Positions 23,316 to 31,109 of a stretch of 36,512 nt of DNA are shown piece after piece. Below the pieces are notes generated by a model that did not search any database, was not told the origin of the DNA, and worked only from the letters and a program-made list of their open reading frames with translations. The number at the start of each line of letters is the position of its first letter. Position 1 is the stretch's first letter. The stretch covers positions 1 to 36,512 of the forward strand of contig CAZGPE010000014.1 in assembly GCA_964527585.1 (NCBI GenBank), given 5' to 3'. Both the position numbers and the translations under genes were made by a program. This stretch comes from Fimenecus sp964527585. Its GTDB lineage: Bacteria > Bacillota > Clostridia > Oscillospirales > Acutalibacteraceae.

Positions 23316-23570
23316 TCAATTGTTTTCAAGTTCGGCTATCGTTATCTGTTTAGTAAGCACATCGGAATATTGCAACGAATACCGTTTAACAATATCGGTT
23401 ACTCCGTCCGATGCCTGAATTTGAAAAATATGCGAATAAACACCTGTTATAAGCGCAGGTTCATTGTTAAGATTTATCTTCGGTCCCGTCATCGAAAGGC
23501 TTATATGAATATTCGGATCGCTTTTATAAAGATTGTATATTTTGTTTTTTATCAAATCTGTTGAGTTCAT
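23316..23570 (-). CDS. Veg-like small protein
   Basis: An 84-residue soluble protein. The C-terminal half, with ITGVYSHIFQIQ and YSLQYSDVLTKQITI, resembles the SH3-like core of Veg proteins (DUF1021), where a YpsvFvvql strand precedes SYSYaDVLT. Veg is abundant in B. subtilis and linked to biofilm and sporulation control; the molecular function is unclear. The N-terminal third differs from classical Veg, so this is a divergent member. The ribosome site is AAAGGAG. A hairpin at 23600-23625 separates it from the gene upstream. Confidence 0.6.
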   Translation of the reverse strand: MNSTDLIKNKIYNLYKSDPNIHISLSMTGPKINLNNEPALITGVYSHIFQIQASDGVTDIVKRYSLQYSDVLTKQITIAELENN

Positions 23571-23599
23571 ACATTTTCTCCTTTTGTGAAACTGAAATT

Positions 23600-23625
23600 A
23601 GCCGCCTGATTTTTCACAGACGGCT
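23600..23625 (-). terminator. Weak terminator or processing hairpin
   Basis: AGCCGCCTG (23600-23608) pairs with CAGACGGCT (23617-23625) with one G-U pair. The following leftward sequence AATTTCAGTTT has only a poor U-tract. Confidence 0.45.
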
Positions 23626-23630
23626 GAGAC

Positions 23631-23879
23631 TTATTCGAAATATTCGGAAACATCCGCCTTATCGTTATACTGCTTTCTCACACGAACGACAAGAGAACCG
23701 TCCTCTTCGATTTTTGTGCCGACAATTTGGTATCTTGTCTTGGCACGCTCAAGAGTGGCTTTATAATGTTCGAATTCTTCTTCATTGAATTTTTGCGCAC
23801 GGTCCTTACTGTAATTCAATTCGGGCTTTTGCATAAAAACCAATGTTTGAAGAATACACGCCGATTTAACCCGTTTCAC
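23631..23879 (-). CDS. Conserved clostridial protein of unknown function
   Basis: An 82-residue soluble protein with the pattern VKRVKSACILQTLVFMQK, a helical EEEFEHYKATLERAKTRYQIV segment and a final VVRVRKQYN strand. I recall similar short proteins in many Clostridia but no named function. The GTG at 23879 is chosen because GGGAGG lies 7-9 bases upstream; a longer frame to 23966 has no ribosome site. It has its own promoter about 160 bases upstream and an unusually long, foldable leader. Confidence 0.75.
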   Translation of the reverse strand: MKRVKSACILQTLVFMQKPELNYSKDRAQKFNEEEFEHYKATLERAKTRYQIVGTKIEEDGSLVVRVRKQYNDKADVSEYFE

Positions 23880-23972
23880 AATAACACCTCCCTCGGTACA
23901 ATACATTACGGCAGAAATATTAGACCTATAATGCAGAGAGATGTTCAAGCATAAACTCAAAAGCACAGTTTA

Positions 23973-23998
23973 GATATTCAAATTGCCGTTTGAATATC
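23973..23998 (-). promoter_or_regulatory. 10-bp perfect hairpin in the leader of the 82-residue gene
   Basis: GATATTCAAA (23973-23982) pairs perfectly with TTTGAATATC (23989-23998) with a 6-base loop. It lies inside the expected 5' untranslated region and has no U-tract, so it is not a simple terminator. Confidence 0.45.
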
Positions 23999-24037
23999 CG
24001 CCGAGAAGCACTCCCGTGGCAGTTTTACTGCATATAA

Positions 24038-24067
24038 ATTATATCACACCGCTTTCAAAAAAATCAA
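24038..24067 (-). promoter_or_regulatory. SigA-type promoter with extended -10
   Basis: Leftward TTGATT (24067-24062), 18-base spacer ending in TGA, TATAAT (24043-24038). It would give a leader of about 150 bases before the GTG at 23879. Confidence 0.7.
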
Positions 24068-24106
24068 AAAGAAAATTTTTCGTCGATAATCACCAGCATA
24101 TAAAAG

Positions 24107-24141
24107 CACCCTAAGGTCTTCATAAATCAGAACTTAGGGTG
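24107..24141 (-). terminator. Terminator of the lemA-like gene
   Basis: CACCCTAAG (24107-24115) pairs perfectly with CTTAGGGTG (24133-24141); leftward it is followed by CTTTTATAT. Confidence 0.75.
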
Positions 24142-24174
24142 TTGTTTTATTTATAACAGTTAATCTTATGTAAA

Positions 24175-24813
24175 TTAAATTCCCAACTCTTCATCCGACA
24201 CCAAATCTTCTTTGGAATCGGAAAGGTTCACTTCTATATCATCCCATTTGCAAATTTTACGCAACATAACAACGGGGAAAGAGTGAATTTTTGTATTATA
24301 AGCCGCTACCGCACTTGTATAATTAAGTCGTGCGTTAAGTTTTGCGTTTTCGGCAGTCTCAATCTGATTAAGCAATTTCTGCGTATGTACATTAGCCTGT
24401 AATTCCGGATACGCTTCCATCACAGCCTTGAAATCTTTTGAAGAACGGATCTTTTTTTCGTTTTTTCTTGCAAGCGCAAAATCCTTATAAACACCTGTTT
24501 CATCAGCACGGTACTTATCGGCAACACGCTCCGCCTTATCAATCAATGCATTTGCCGTTTCATTTACAGAATCAATATCCGCACTTGTCTTTTTTATTTG
24601 ATTTTTCAAACGGGAAATCTTATTAAAATCCGTAATAATTGTTACAGCAAAAGCGAGAACAAACCCTAATATAACCGTAAGCAAGTTGTACTTATCCGGA
24701 ACTTCTTCATTTGGCGACGCTGCGGTAAATACAAGAAGAACCAACATCCACGAAACCATAAAAGCTGCAATAAGTTTTACCAATTGCGTTACAATGTTTT
24801 TTGAATTATTCAT
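24175..24813 (-). CDS. LemA-family protein
   Basis: A 212-residue membrane-anchored protein. Two N-terminal hydrophobic helices (about 10-32 and 43-63) are followed by a helical LemA domain with typical pieces: NQIKKTSADIDSVNETANALIDKAE, MEAYPELQAN, LLNQIETAENAKLNARLNYTSAVAAYNTKIHSFP. LemA proteins usually have one N-terminal helix; two here is slightly unusual. Function in bacteria is unclear. The start at 24813 has AAAGGA upstream. A promoter at 24860-24887 and a terminator make it monocistronic. Confidence 0.85.
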   Translation of the reverse strand: MNNSKNIVTQLVKLIAAFMVSWMLVLLVFTAASPNEEVPDKYNLLTVILGFVLAFAVTIITDFNKISRLKNQIKKTSADIDSVNETANALIDKAERVADKYRADETGVYKDFALARKNEKKIRSSKDFKAVMEAYPELQANVHTQKLLNQIETAENAKLNARLNYTSAVAAYNTKIHSFPVVMLRKICKWDDIEVNLSDSKEDLVSDEELGI

Positions 24814-24859
24814 AAGCTTCAAATCCTTTTTTAATAATATTGATTGCTTCGGCATTTTT

Positions 24860-24887
24860 ATTATACTACATTTCATCTGAATTTCAA
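24860..24887 (-). promoter_or_regulatory. SigA-type promoter of the lemA-like gene
   Basis: Leftward TTGAAA (24887-24882), 16-base spacer, TATAAT (24865-24860). Confidence 0.7.
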
Positions 24888-25058
24888 CACTTTTCAAGTC
24901 AACATATAAATCTTATTCATCCCCGTCTTTTTCAGCATAAAATTTTTGATTGAATTTTTCAAAATTCGTGATAATATATAGAAAAAAGAGAGTCTCGCAT
25001 TACTAAAAAAACAGATAATTATTCCTAAAACACTCTTATAAAAAGGAAGGAATATCTT

Positions 25059-26777
25059 ATGACAAAAAAAGAAAGCAACATTATGCTTTTTTCGATTGTT
25101 CTTTGCTGGGCTTCGGCATATATCTTTATAAAAGATTTACCCGAAAATCTCTCTTCCTATGCCTATCTCACAATAACAACCGGTATCGCAAGTTTGATAA
25201 TGCTTGCCGTTTTTCACCGTTCGTTTCTGAAACTCAACGGTGCAACTCTTCTGCGTGGAAGCGTTCTTGCCATCTTGATAGCCGGCACAATGCTGTTTGA
25301 AAAAAAGGGACTTGAATATATTCCCTCTTCTGCGGCGAGTTTTCTCTTTACTTCAACCGTAATTTTTGTCCCGATAATCCTTCTTATGTTTAAGAAATTT
25401 CCGAGCAAAAACAATATTGTCGGTATACTCATTATTTTATGCGGACTGTTTATATCAAACCAAGAGTCTTTATCGGATAATTCTCTTCACGGGTCGGTTT
25501 ATATTCTTTGTTCTTGTGCTTTTATGTCTCTTTATACCGTGTTGGCTGCCGAATTCACGAAAAAATCGGATCCTATGCTTTTAAGTGTACTGCAAATGTG
25601 TTTATGCACAGTTATCGGTTTTGCTTTATGGTTTTCCGAAGACCGCTCGACTTTTTTCTCTATTACATGGTCAAAGCAAATGCTTTCATCTATCTTTATC
25701 CTTGCTTTTTTCTCAAAAGCTTACGCATATATAATGCTTATGTATGCGCAAAAATATGCCGATGCAATCAATGTAACTGTTATTTCCGCAACCGAACCGG
25801 TTATAACGCTTTTGTTAGCGGTTTTAATCCCGAACTCAAGCGGAGAAACCGAAACATTTTCTCCCGAAAATTTAATCGGAGCGCTTATAATCGTGTTCGG
25901 CGCTATTGTTGCGGGAACAAATTTCCTTTCAAAGCGTCGGCTAAAAGAAACATCTTCTCCGACAATCAAAGCATCCGCTGAACAGCCTCATTCCGCTTCG
26001 AGAGAAACTCCCGTTGCCGCCTCTTTATCTTCGCAAAGAAAAACCATTAGGCAATTTCTTTTTACAATGATTCCGTTTGCCGTTCTCGGTGCCGCATTCA
26101 AGGTTATGGTTTTAATCGAAGGGTTCACCGAAGTGCGACCCGCAAATGCAATTCCGACCGTATCCGGTTTACTTTTCGGTCCTATCGGAGCATTGGGATG
26201 TGCAATCGGAAATCTGATTGCCGACTTTTTCGGGACATTCAGACCTTCATCAATTCTCGGTTTAATCGCCAATTTTACAGCCGCATATCTCCCATACCGT
26301 GTGTGGTATTCTTTCACAAAAAAGACTCCCGATGTTCATTCTTGGAAAAATCTTTTTCTTTATTTATGGTCTGCACTTATCGGCTCGCTTTCTTGTGCTT
26401 GGATTTTGGCATTCGGATTAGAACTCTTTTTCGACACCCGAATTGATACAATGTATAAATATGTCTTTTTGAACAACTTCGGATTTTCCGTCTTTTTAGG
26501 GTTGCCCGTGTTTATTTTGGTAACCTCTGACAGTGTAACAATTCCCGTATATACGCCTAAAGCAAATTCAAAAAGACCCAAACTTCCCCGCCCTGTTATA
26601 ATCGGAGTAATCGTAGCACAAACCGCCGTTCTCCTCGCAATTGCACTCGGAACATTTATAAATCTTTACTTGGAAAACAGCATTGCAATGCGAATTCTTT
26701 CAATAGCTGCGGTTCTGTTGAGTTTATGTATTTTTATATTTAACGGAAAAGATGTGAAAACAAATGAGCAGATGTAA
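25059..26777 (+). CDS. Fused DMT (EamA) transporter and ECF S-component-like membrane protein
   Basis: A 572-residue protein with two membrane modules. Residues 1-295 form a ten-helix drug/metabolite transporter with two EamA repeats (for example FIKDLPENLSSYAYLTITTG and ISATEPVITLLLAVLI). A polar Ser/Thr/Glu-rich linker (about 295-330) leads to a second hydrophobic module (about 330-560) with RPANAIPTVSGLLFGPIGALGCAIGNLIADFFG, which resembles S-components of ECF vitamin transporters. The frame is open throughout, with no stop or slippery run between modules, so it reads as a true fusion. The ribosome site is AAGGAAGGA. The substrate is unknown; a shared small nutrient is one possibility. Confidence 0.82.
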   Translation: MTKKESNIMLFSIVLCWASAYIFIKDLPENLSSYAYLTITTGIASLIMLAVFHRSFLKLNGATLLRGSVLAILIAGTMLFEKKGLEYIPSSAASFLFTSTVIFVPIILLMFKKFPSKNNIVGILIILCGLFISNQESLSDNSLHGSVYILCSCAFMSLYTVLAAEFTKKSDPMLLSVLQMCLCTVIGFALWFSEDRSTFFSITWSKQMLSSIFILAFFSKAYAYIMLMYAQKYADAINVTVISATEPVITLLLAVLIPNSSGETETFSPENLIGALIIVFGAIVAGTNFLSKRRLKETSSPTIKASAEQPHSASRETPVAASLSSQRKTIRQFLFTMIPFAVLGAAFKVMVLIEGFTEVRPANAIPTVSGLLFGPIGALGCAIGNLIADFFGTFRPSSILGLIANFTAAYLPYRVWYSFTKKTPDVHSWKNLFLYLWSALIGSLSCAWILAFGLELFFDTRIDTMYKYVFLNNFGFSVFLGLPVFILVTSDSVTIPVYTPKANSKRPKLPRPVIIGVIVAQTAVLLAIALGTFINLYLENSIAMRILSIAAVLLSLCIFIFNGKDVKTNEQM

Positions 26778-27213
26778 AAATTCTTTCGCAACAGTTTTGT
26801 CGGTAATAAATTTTATAATCATTTTATGTCTCGGCGTATTTATCGCCCTAAACGCTACCGATGTTTTCAAGGCGAACAACACGGAAATAAAATCCGATGA
26901 AAAGTATGTGATTTACATAGGTACCAACGATAAAGATACCTATAAACAGGAAATCTCCACAGAACAGGCAAAAAACATCGTTGACTCGATTTGCGTAAAA
27001 TATACCGATGGATTTACATCGTTACAGGCAAACGGAGGTTGGGTCGACGAAACAAACACTTTAACTCAAGAAAATACACTGATTTATGTTTTTTACGAAA
27101 TATCCCAAGAGCAGTTAGAAAATATAATGGATGATATTCTCGAACAGTTAAATCAAAATTCAATCTTAATTGAAAAACAGCAATCTCTCTATACCTATTA
27201 TAATGGTGAATAA
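26764..27213 (+). CDS. DUF3574-like membrane-anchored protein
   Basis: A 149-residue protein with one N-terminal membrane helix (about 8-30) and an extracytoplasmic domain. The core VIYIGTNDKDTY, YTDGFTSLQANGGW and the closing NQNSILIEKQQ match the general shape of DUF3574 proteins, which have a DGxTxxxAxGxW block and a Q-x-S-(V/I)-L block. Function is unknown. Its start overlaps the end of the DMT/ECF-S fusion gene by 14 bases, so the two are translationally coupled and probably act together. Confidence 0.7.
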   Translation: MSRCKNSFATVLSVINFIIILCLGVFIALNATDVFKANNTEIKSDEKYVIYIGTNDKDTYKQEISTEQAKNIVDSICVKYTDGFTSLQANGGWVDETNTLTQENTLIYVFYEISQEQLENIMDDILEQLNQNSILIEKQQSLYTYYNGE

Positions 27214-27222
27214 AAAAAGTCT

Positions 27223-27251
27223 TTGAAATTTTTTAGACTTTGTGTTATAAT
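27223..27251 (+). promoter_or_regulatory. SigA-type promoter of the first MATE gene
   Basis: TTGAAA (27223-27228), 17-base spacer, TATAAT (27246-27251). Transcription should begin near 27258. Confidence 0.85.
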
Positions 27252-27268
27252 TCGTATCAACGAGTAGC

Positions 27269-27305
27269 AAAAATGCGTAAGTCCGGTTAGGGCTTACGCA
27301 TTTTT
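27269..27305 (+). terminator. Attenuator-type terminator in the first MATE leader
   Basis: AAAAATGCGTAAG (27269-27281) pairs perfectly with CTTACGCATTTTT (27293-27305), loop TCCGGTTAGGG. It lies between a strong promoter and the ribosome site (27313-27318) of the same gene, so it must be conditionally bypassed. The short upstream leader contains GAGTAGC. Confidence 0.65.
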
Positions 27306-27326
27306 CATTTTTAAGGAGAATCATCA

Positions 27327-28718
27327 ATGAAAGAAAACAGTCAATTTTATCTCGCCGAAGAAAAAGTCGGCAAACTTATGCGAAAATATGCAATTCCGTG
27401 CGTAATATCTCTGCTTGTCGGTGCACTCTATAACATCGTCGACCAAATATTTATCGCAAATGCAACTTATCTCGGATCATACGGAAACGCCGCTAATACA
27501 GTTGTGTTTCCTCTAACCGTAATCGCCCTCGGAATTGCGGTTATGATCGGGGACGGATGCTGTGCCTTTATCAGCATTTCACTCGGAGAAAAGAAGCCCG
27601 AAACCGCTTCGAAAAGTGTCGGCAACTCCGTTTTACTGTGTCTTATCACGGGAATTGCCCTTACCTGTATTTATCTCTTTTTCTCAGATGAAATTCTTAC
27701 GGCTTTCGGCGGAAAAGTCAATGAAGAAACTTTCAGACTTTCAGAAGAATACTTCTTTTGGATAACCTTGGGAATTCCGTTTTATATGTTCGGACAGGCT
27801 ATGAATCCTATCATCCGTGCTGACGGAAACCCGAAGTTCGCTATGATTTCAACACTGATCGGCGCTGTTACTAATATTGTTCTCGATCCGATTTTTATTT
27901 TTGTTCTCAAGTGGGGTATGAAAGGAGCCGCAATCGCTACGGTTTTGGGACAAATCATAACAGCGGTTCTTTCGGTAATCTATTTATTAAACGCAAAGAT
28001 AATAAAGCCTCATATATCGGATCTTATTCCCGACAGAAAAATCATCTCCAAAACACTTACCCTCGGTCTTTGCAGTTTCCTTGCCCAAATTTCGCTTGTT
28101 GCGGCAATGGCGGTTATCAACAATATGATAAAGAAATACAGTGCGACGGATATTATTTTTTCGCAAGAACAGTTCTCCCAAATACCGATGGCAGTTGTCG
28201 GAATTGTAATGAAATTTTTCCAAATTGTAATTTCAATTGTAATCGGTATTGCGGCAGGATGCATCCCGATTGTCGGATATAATATGGGAGCGGGATTGTC
28301 TTCCCGTGTTAAAAAATTACTCGGTAAGTTACTGATGTGCGAATTCGTCGTCGGTTTAATCGCACTTATAACCGTTGAGGTGTTCCCGAAAACGCTTATC
28401 GGAATTTTCGGAGCCGCAAACGAAAGTGTTTATTACACACAGTTTGCCGTTAAGGCTTTCCGCATTTATTTATGTATGATTATTTTTGCGTGCATCAATA
28501 AAGCAACATTTATTTTTCTTCAGGCTATGGGCGAAGCGTTCAAATCGACAATGCTTTCAATGATAAGAGAAATCGTATTCGGAGTGGGATTTGCGTTTAT
28601 CCTTCCCGTTTTCTTCGGGCTTGACGGAGTGCTTTATTCAATGCCGGTATCCGATATATTAACTGCGGTTATTTCTTCGGTAATAATTGCGCAAACATAT
28701 AAAAAGTTAAAAACTTGA
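27327..28718 (+). CDS. MATE-family multidrug efflux transporter 1
   Basis: A 463-residue exporter with twelve predicted helices in two related halves. Family landmarks include the ALYNIVDQIFIA segment of helix 1 (about 33-44), PIIRADGNPKFAM, TNIVLDPIFIF (about 180-190) and GCIPIVGYNMGAG in the second half. It belongs to the bacterial NorM/DinF/MepA-type branch that uses sodium or proton gradients to expel cationic compounds. The ribosome site is AAGGAG. Expression appears attenuated by a terminator in the leader. Its stop codon overlaps the -35 of the next gene's promoter. Confidence 0.92.
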   Translation: MKENSQFYLAEEKVGKLMRKYAIPCVISLLVGALYNIVDQIFIANATYLGSYGNAANTVVFPLTVIALGIAVMIGDGCCAFISISLGEKKPETASKSVGNSVLLCLITGIALTCIYLFFSDEILTAFGGKVNEETFRLSEEYFFWITLGIPFYMFGQAMNPIIRADGNPKFAMISTLIGAVTNIVLDPIFIFVLKWGMKGAAIATVLGQIITAVLSVIYLLNAKIIKPHISDLIPDRKIISKTLTLGLCSFLAQISLVAAMAVINNMIKKYSATDIIFSQEQFSQIPMAVVGIVMKFFQIVISIVIGIAAGCIPIVGYNMGAGLSSRVKKLLGKLLMCEFVVGLIALITVEVFPKTLIGIFGAANESVYYTQFAVKAFRIYLCMIIFACINKATFIFLQAMGEAFKSTMLSMIREIVFGVGFAFILPVFFGLDGVLYSMPVSDILTAVISSVIIAQTYKKLKT

Positions 28719-28743
28719 CATTAAAAATCAAATCAAGTATAAT
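28715..28743 (+). promoter_or_regulatory. Consensus SigA promoter of the second MATE gene
   Basis: TTGACA (28715-28720), 17-base spacer, TATAAT (28738-28743): a perfect consensus promoter, as often seen upstream of riboswitches that set expression by attenuation. Confidence 0.92.
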
Positions 28744-28837
28744 ACTGCTCTGTACGGAGGGCGACTCATTCGCTGGAAATGATGAGCCGGATAAGGCAAC
28801 GGGTTGAAACACCTGTTTCTTTATCCGGCTTTTTTTG
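28744..28837 (+). ncRNA. Guanidine-IV (mepA motif)-like riboswitch with terminator
   Basis: The leader has GTACGGAGGGCG, a small stem GCGA (28761-28764)/TCGC (28770-28773) whose loop CTCAT (28765-28769) can pair with ATGAG (28782-28786) to make a pseudoknot, then CCGGATAAGGCAACGG. A terminator stem (28786-28796 with 28819-28829, inner helix AACGGGT/ACCTGTT) ends in seven T. The pseudoknot strand and the terminator's first base overlap at 28786. The motif and the MATE (mepA-type) gene behind it fit the guanidine-IV class as I remember it; I could not run a covariance search. Confidence 0.6.
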
Positions 28838-28872
28838 TTTTATGCTCCTAATTTATCTTACGAGGTGAAAAA

Positions 28873-30198
28873 ATGATTAAACTATCAGACAGTTTTAACT
28901 ACAAAAAACTTATCCGTTTTACCCTCCCATCTACTGTAATGCTTGTTTTTACATCAATTTACGGTGTTGTCGACGGTTTCTTCGTTTCGAACTTTGTCGG
29001 TAAAACTTCTTTTACGGCAGTTAATTTTATAATGCCGTTTTTAATGATTCTCGGTTCACTCGGTTTTATGTTCGGAACAGGCGGAAGTGCGCTGATTGCA
29101 AAAACTCTCGGTGAAGGAAAAGAGGAAAAAGCAAACAGCATTTTCTCGCTTATTGTCTATACTTCAGCTATCAGCGGTCTTATAATCACAGTTCTCGGAA
29201 TTATTTTCATCCGCCCGATTGCCGAATTGCTCGGTGCTCAGGGTCAAATGTTAGAAGATTGTATTGTATACGGAAGAATCATTCTGTTGGCAATTCCGTT
29301 TTACATTCTCCAGTATGAATTCCAGTGTCTTTTCGCAACGGCCGGCAAACCGAATTTGGGGCTTTATGTAACAATTGCCGCCGGTGTTACCAATATGGTT
29401 TTCGATGCGCTTTTTGTTGCCGTATTTTCGTGGGGCCTTGTAGGAGCTGCTGCGGCAACGGCTATGAGTCAGTTTTTAGGCGGAATTATTCCGATTGTAT
29501 ATTTCTTGCGAAAAAACACAAGTTCTCTTCGTTTGGGAAAAACGCATTTGAATTGGAAGGCACTCGGGCAAGTTTGCTTGAACGGTTCATCCGAACTTAT
29601 GAGCAACATTTCGATGTCAGTTGTCAGTATGCTTTACAACTCACAGCTTCTTCATTATGCAGGTGAGGACGGAGTTGCGGCATACGGCGTTCTTATGTAT
29701 GTAAGCCTGATATTCCAATCCGTATTTATCGGATATTCCACCGGAACTGCTCCGATTGTAAGTTACCATTACGGTGCCGAACATAATAAAGAAGTCAAAA
29801 ACCTTCTTAAAAGAAGTTGTGTTATTATCGGAACTTCCGCAGTTGTTATGTTCTTCGGCGCATTAGCTCTTTCTGTGCCGCTTTCAAAAATATTTGTCGG
29901 ATATGACGAAAGTTTACTTGACCTGACTTCGCACGCTTTCAACATTTTTTCTTTTTCTTTCCTGTTTTCAGGGTTTGCGATCTTCGGTTCATCGTTCTTT
30001 ACCGCTCTCAACAACGGTTTGATTTCCGCAGCCATTTCTTTTTTAAGAACTCTGCTGTTTCAAATTGCCGCCGTTATCCTTTTCCCGTTAATATGGGGCG
30101 TAGACGGAATATGGTGGTCAATCGTTGCCGCCGAAATTATGGCGGTTGCCGTAACTTTGATATTCCTTGCAATCAATAAAAAGAAATATAAGTATTGA
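28873..30198 (+). CDS. MATE-family multidrug efflux transporter 2 (MepA-like)
   Basis: A 441-residue twelve-helix exporter. Landmarks: SIYGVVDGFFVSNFVG (about 28-43), GTGGSALIAKTLG, CLFATAGKPNLGLY, TNMVFDALFVA and the matching SYHYGAEHNKEVK segment of the second half. It is only distantly similar to the MATE protein just upstream, so this is not a recent duplication. The ribosome site is GAGGTG. Its leader carries a guanidine-IV-like riboswitch, suggesting export or tolerance of guanidine or a related cation. Confidence 0.92.
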   Translation: MIKLSDSFNYKKLIRFTLPSTVMLVFTSIYGVVDGFFVSNFVGKTSFTAVNFIMPFLMILGSLGFMFGTGGSALIAKTLGEGKEEKANSIFSLIVYTSAISGLIITVLGIIFIRPIAELLGAQGQMLEDCIVYGRIILLAIPFYILQYEFQCLFATAGKPNLGLYVTIAAGVTNMVFDALFVAVFSWGLVGAAAATAMSQFLGGIIPIVYFLRKNTSSLRLGKTHLNWKALGQVCLNGSSELMSNISMSVVSMLYNSQLLHYAGEDGVAAYGVLMYVSLIFQSVFIGYSTGTAPIVSYHYGAEHNKEVKNLLKRSCVIIGTSAVVMFFGALALSVPLSKIFVGYDESLLDLTSHAFNIFSFSFLFSGFAIFGSSFFTALNNGLISAAISFLRTLLFQIAAVILFPLIWGVDGIWWSIVAAEIMAVAVTLIFLAINKKKYKY

Positions 30199-30240
30199 TA
30201 CTCCCTTTCTGCCGATTCACAATAATATTATCGAAAATTG

Positions 30241-30269
30241 TTGATTTTTCTGTTTCGGCGTGCTAAAAT
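30241..30269 (+). promoter_or_regulatory. SigA-type promoter of mntP
   Basis: TTGATT (30241-30246), 17-base spacer, TAAAAT (30264-30269). Confidence 0.75.
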
Positions 30270-30280
30270 AGACACAATCT

Positions 30281-30371
30281 CTATGAGGGAGTAGCAAGCG
30301 CATAAAATTGCGTAACAAGTCAACATACTGATCTTCTTGATCTGGCTTGTTTTAATTTGCGAGACTCATGT
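30281..30371 (+). ncRNA. yybP-ykoY (manganese) riboswitch aptamer
   Basis: The closing stem ATGAG (30283-30287)/CTCAT (30365-30369) encloses the conserved GGGAGTAGC at its 5' side and GCGAGAC at its 3' side. Inside are a GCGCAT/TTGCGT stem, AACAAG/CTTGTT and the loop CAACATACTG. These are the conserved elements of yybP-ykoY, which senses Mn2+. The gene downstream is mntP, its classic partner. Confidence 0.85.
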
Positions 30372-30413
30372 ATGCTTTTTGCCGTGCGTGGTGTCTCAGA
30401 AACAGTAAATTGA

Positions 30414-30449
30414 CCCCAAGTACAGCCTAAAAGCTTTACTTGGGGTTTA
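30414..30449 (+). terminator. Riboswitch expression-platform terminator of mntP
   Basis: CCCCAAGTA (30414-30422) pairs with TACTTGGGG (30437-30445), followed by TTTAATAAT. It lies between the Mn2+ aptamer and the mntP ribosome site, with a weak U-tract, so it may act at transcription or by masking. Confidence 0.6.
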
Positions 30450-30474
30450 ATAATGTAAAAATGAGGATGTTACA

Positions 30475-31059
30475 ATGAATTGGAATTTTATGTTTTTCTT
30501 TAACAGCGCCTTGCTCGGCGTCGGACTTGCAATGGATGCTTTTTCCGTATCTTTGGCAAACGGATTAAACGAACCCAAAATGAAAAAAGCGAGAATGTCT
30601 CTTATTGCCGGTGTCTTTGCGCTTTTTCAGTTTGCAATGCCGCTTATCGGATGGATATGCGTTTCGACCGTCGCTCAGTATTTTAACTCTTTTGAAAAAC
30701 TTATTCCGTGGATTGCTTTGATACTTCTTTGTTATATCGGCGGAAAAATGCTCATTGAAGGAATAAAAAACAAAGACTCTTCCGAAGAGCAGGCGGCCGT
30801 CGGTTTTTCCGCTCTTATTGTTCAGGGAATCGCAACTTCTATCGACGCTCTCTCAGTCGGATTTACAATTGCGGATTATGATATTCTTCATGCACTTATA
30901 TCTTGCGTAATCATCGCCGGAGTTACCTTTGCAATTTGTATGGCAGGCTTGATGATCGGAAAAAAATTCGGAACAAAACTTTCGGGAAAAGCAAGTATTC
31001 TCGGCGGAATTATTTTGATTTTTATCGGACTTGAAATATTCATAAAAAGTTTCATCTAA
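30475..31059 (+). CDS. mntP: Manganese efflux protein MntP
   Basis: A 194-residue membrane exporter of Mn2+ with six helices in two repeats. The two repeat motifs AMDAFSVS (Asp21) and TSIDALSVG (Asp124) carry the acidic residues needed for metal movement. Length is normal. The ribosome site is GAGGATG. Its leader has a yybP-ykoY riboswitch, so excess Mn2+ should switch it on. Confidence 0.95.
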   Translation: MNWNFMFFFNSALLGVGLAMDAFSVSLANGLNEPKMKKARMSLIAGVFALFQFAMPLIGWICVSTVAQYFNSFEKLIPWIALILLCYIGGKMLIEGIKNKDSSEEQAAVGFSALIVQGIATSIDALSVGFTIADYDILHALISCVIIAGVTFAICMAGLMIGKKFGTKLSGKASILGGIILIFIGLEIFIKSFI

Positions 31060-31063
31060 ACAA

Positions 31064-31091
31064 TTGCATATACCGAATACCGTGCTATAAT
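31064..31091 (+). promoter_or_regulatory. SigA-type promoter of the EamA/ABM genes
   Basis: TTGCAT (31064-31069), 16-base spacer, TATAAT (31086-31091). It begins directly after mntP. Confidence 0.7.
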
Positions 31092-31109
31092 AAACTTGAA
31101 GGTGATAAT

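Noticed and set aside
25508..25981. 157-codon open frame inside the DMT/ECF-S fusion gene
   Set aside because: Out-of-frame shadow of the well-supported larger gene, with no ribosome site of its own.
27327..30198. Recent tandem duplication of MATE genes
   Set aside because: The two proteins share the family fold but differ along most of their length and have different leaders, so they are separate members rather than a recent copy.
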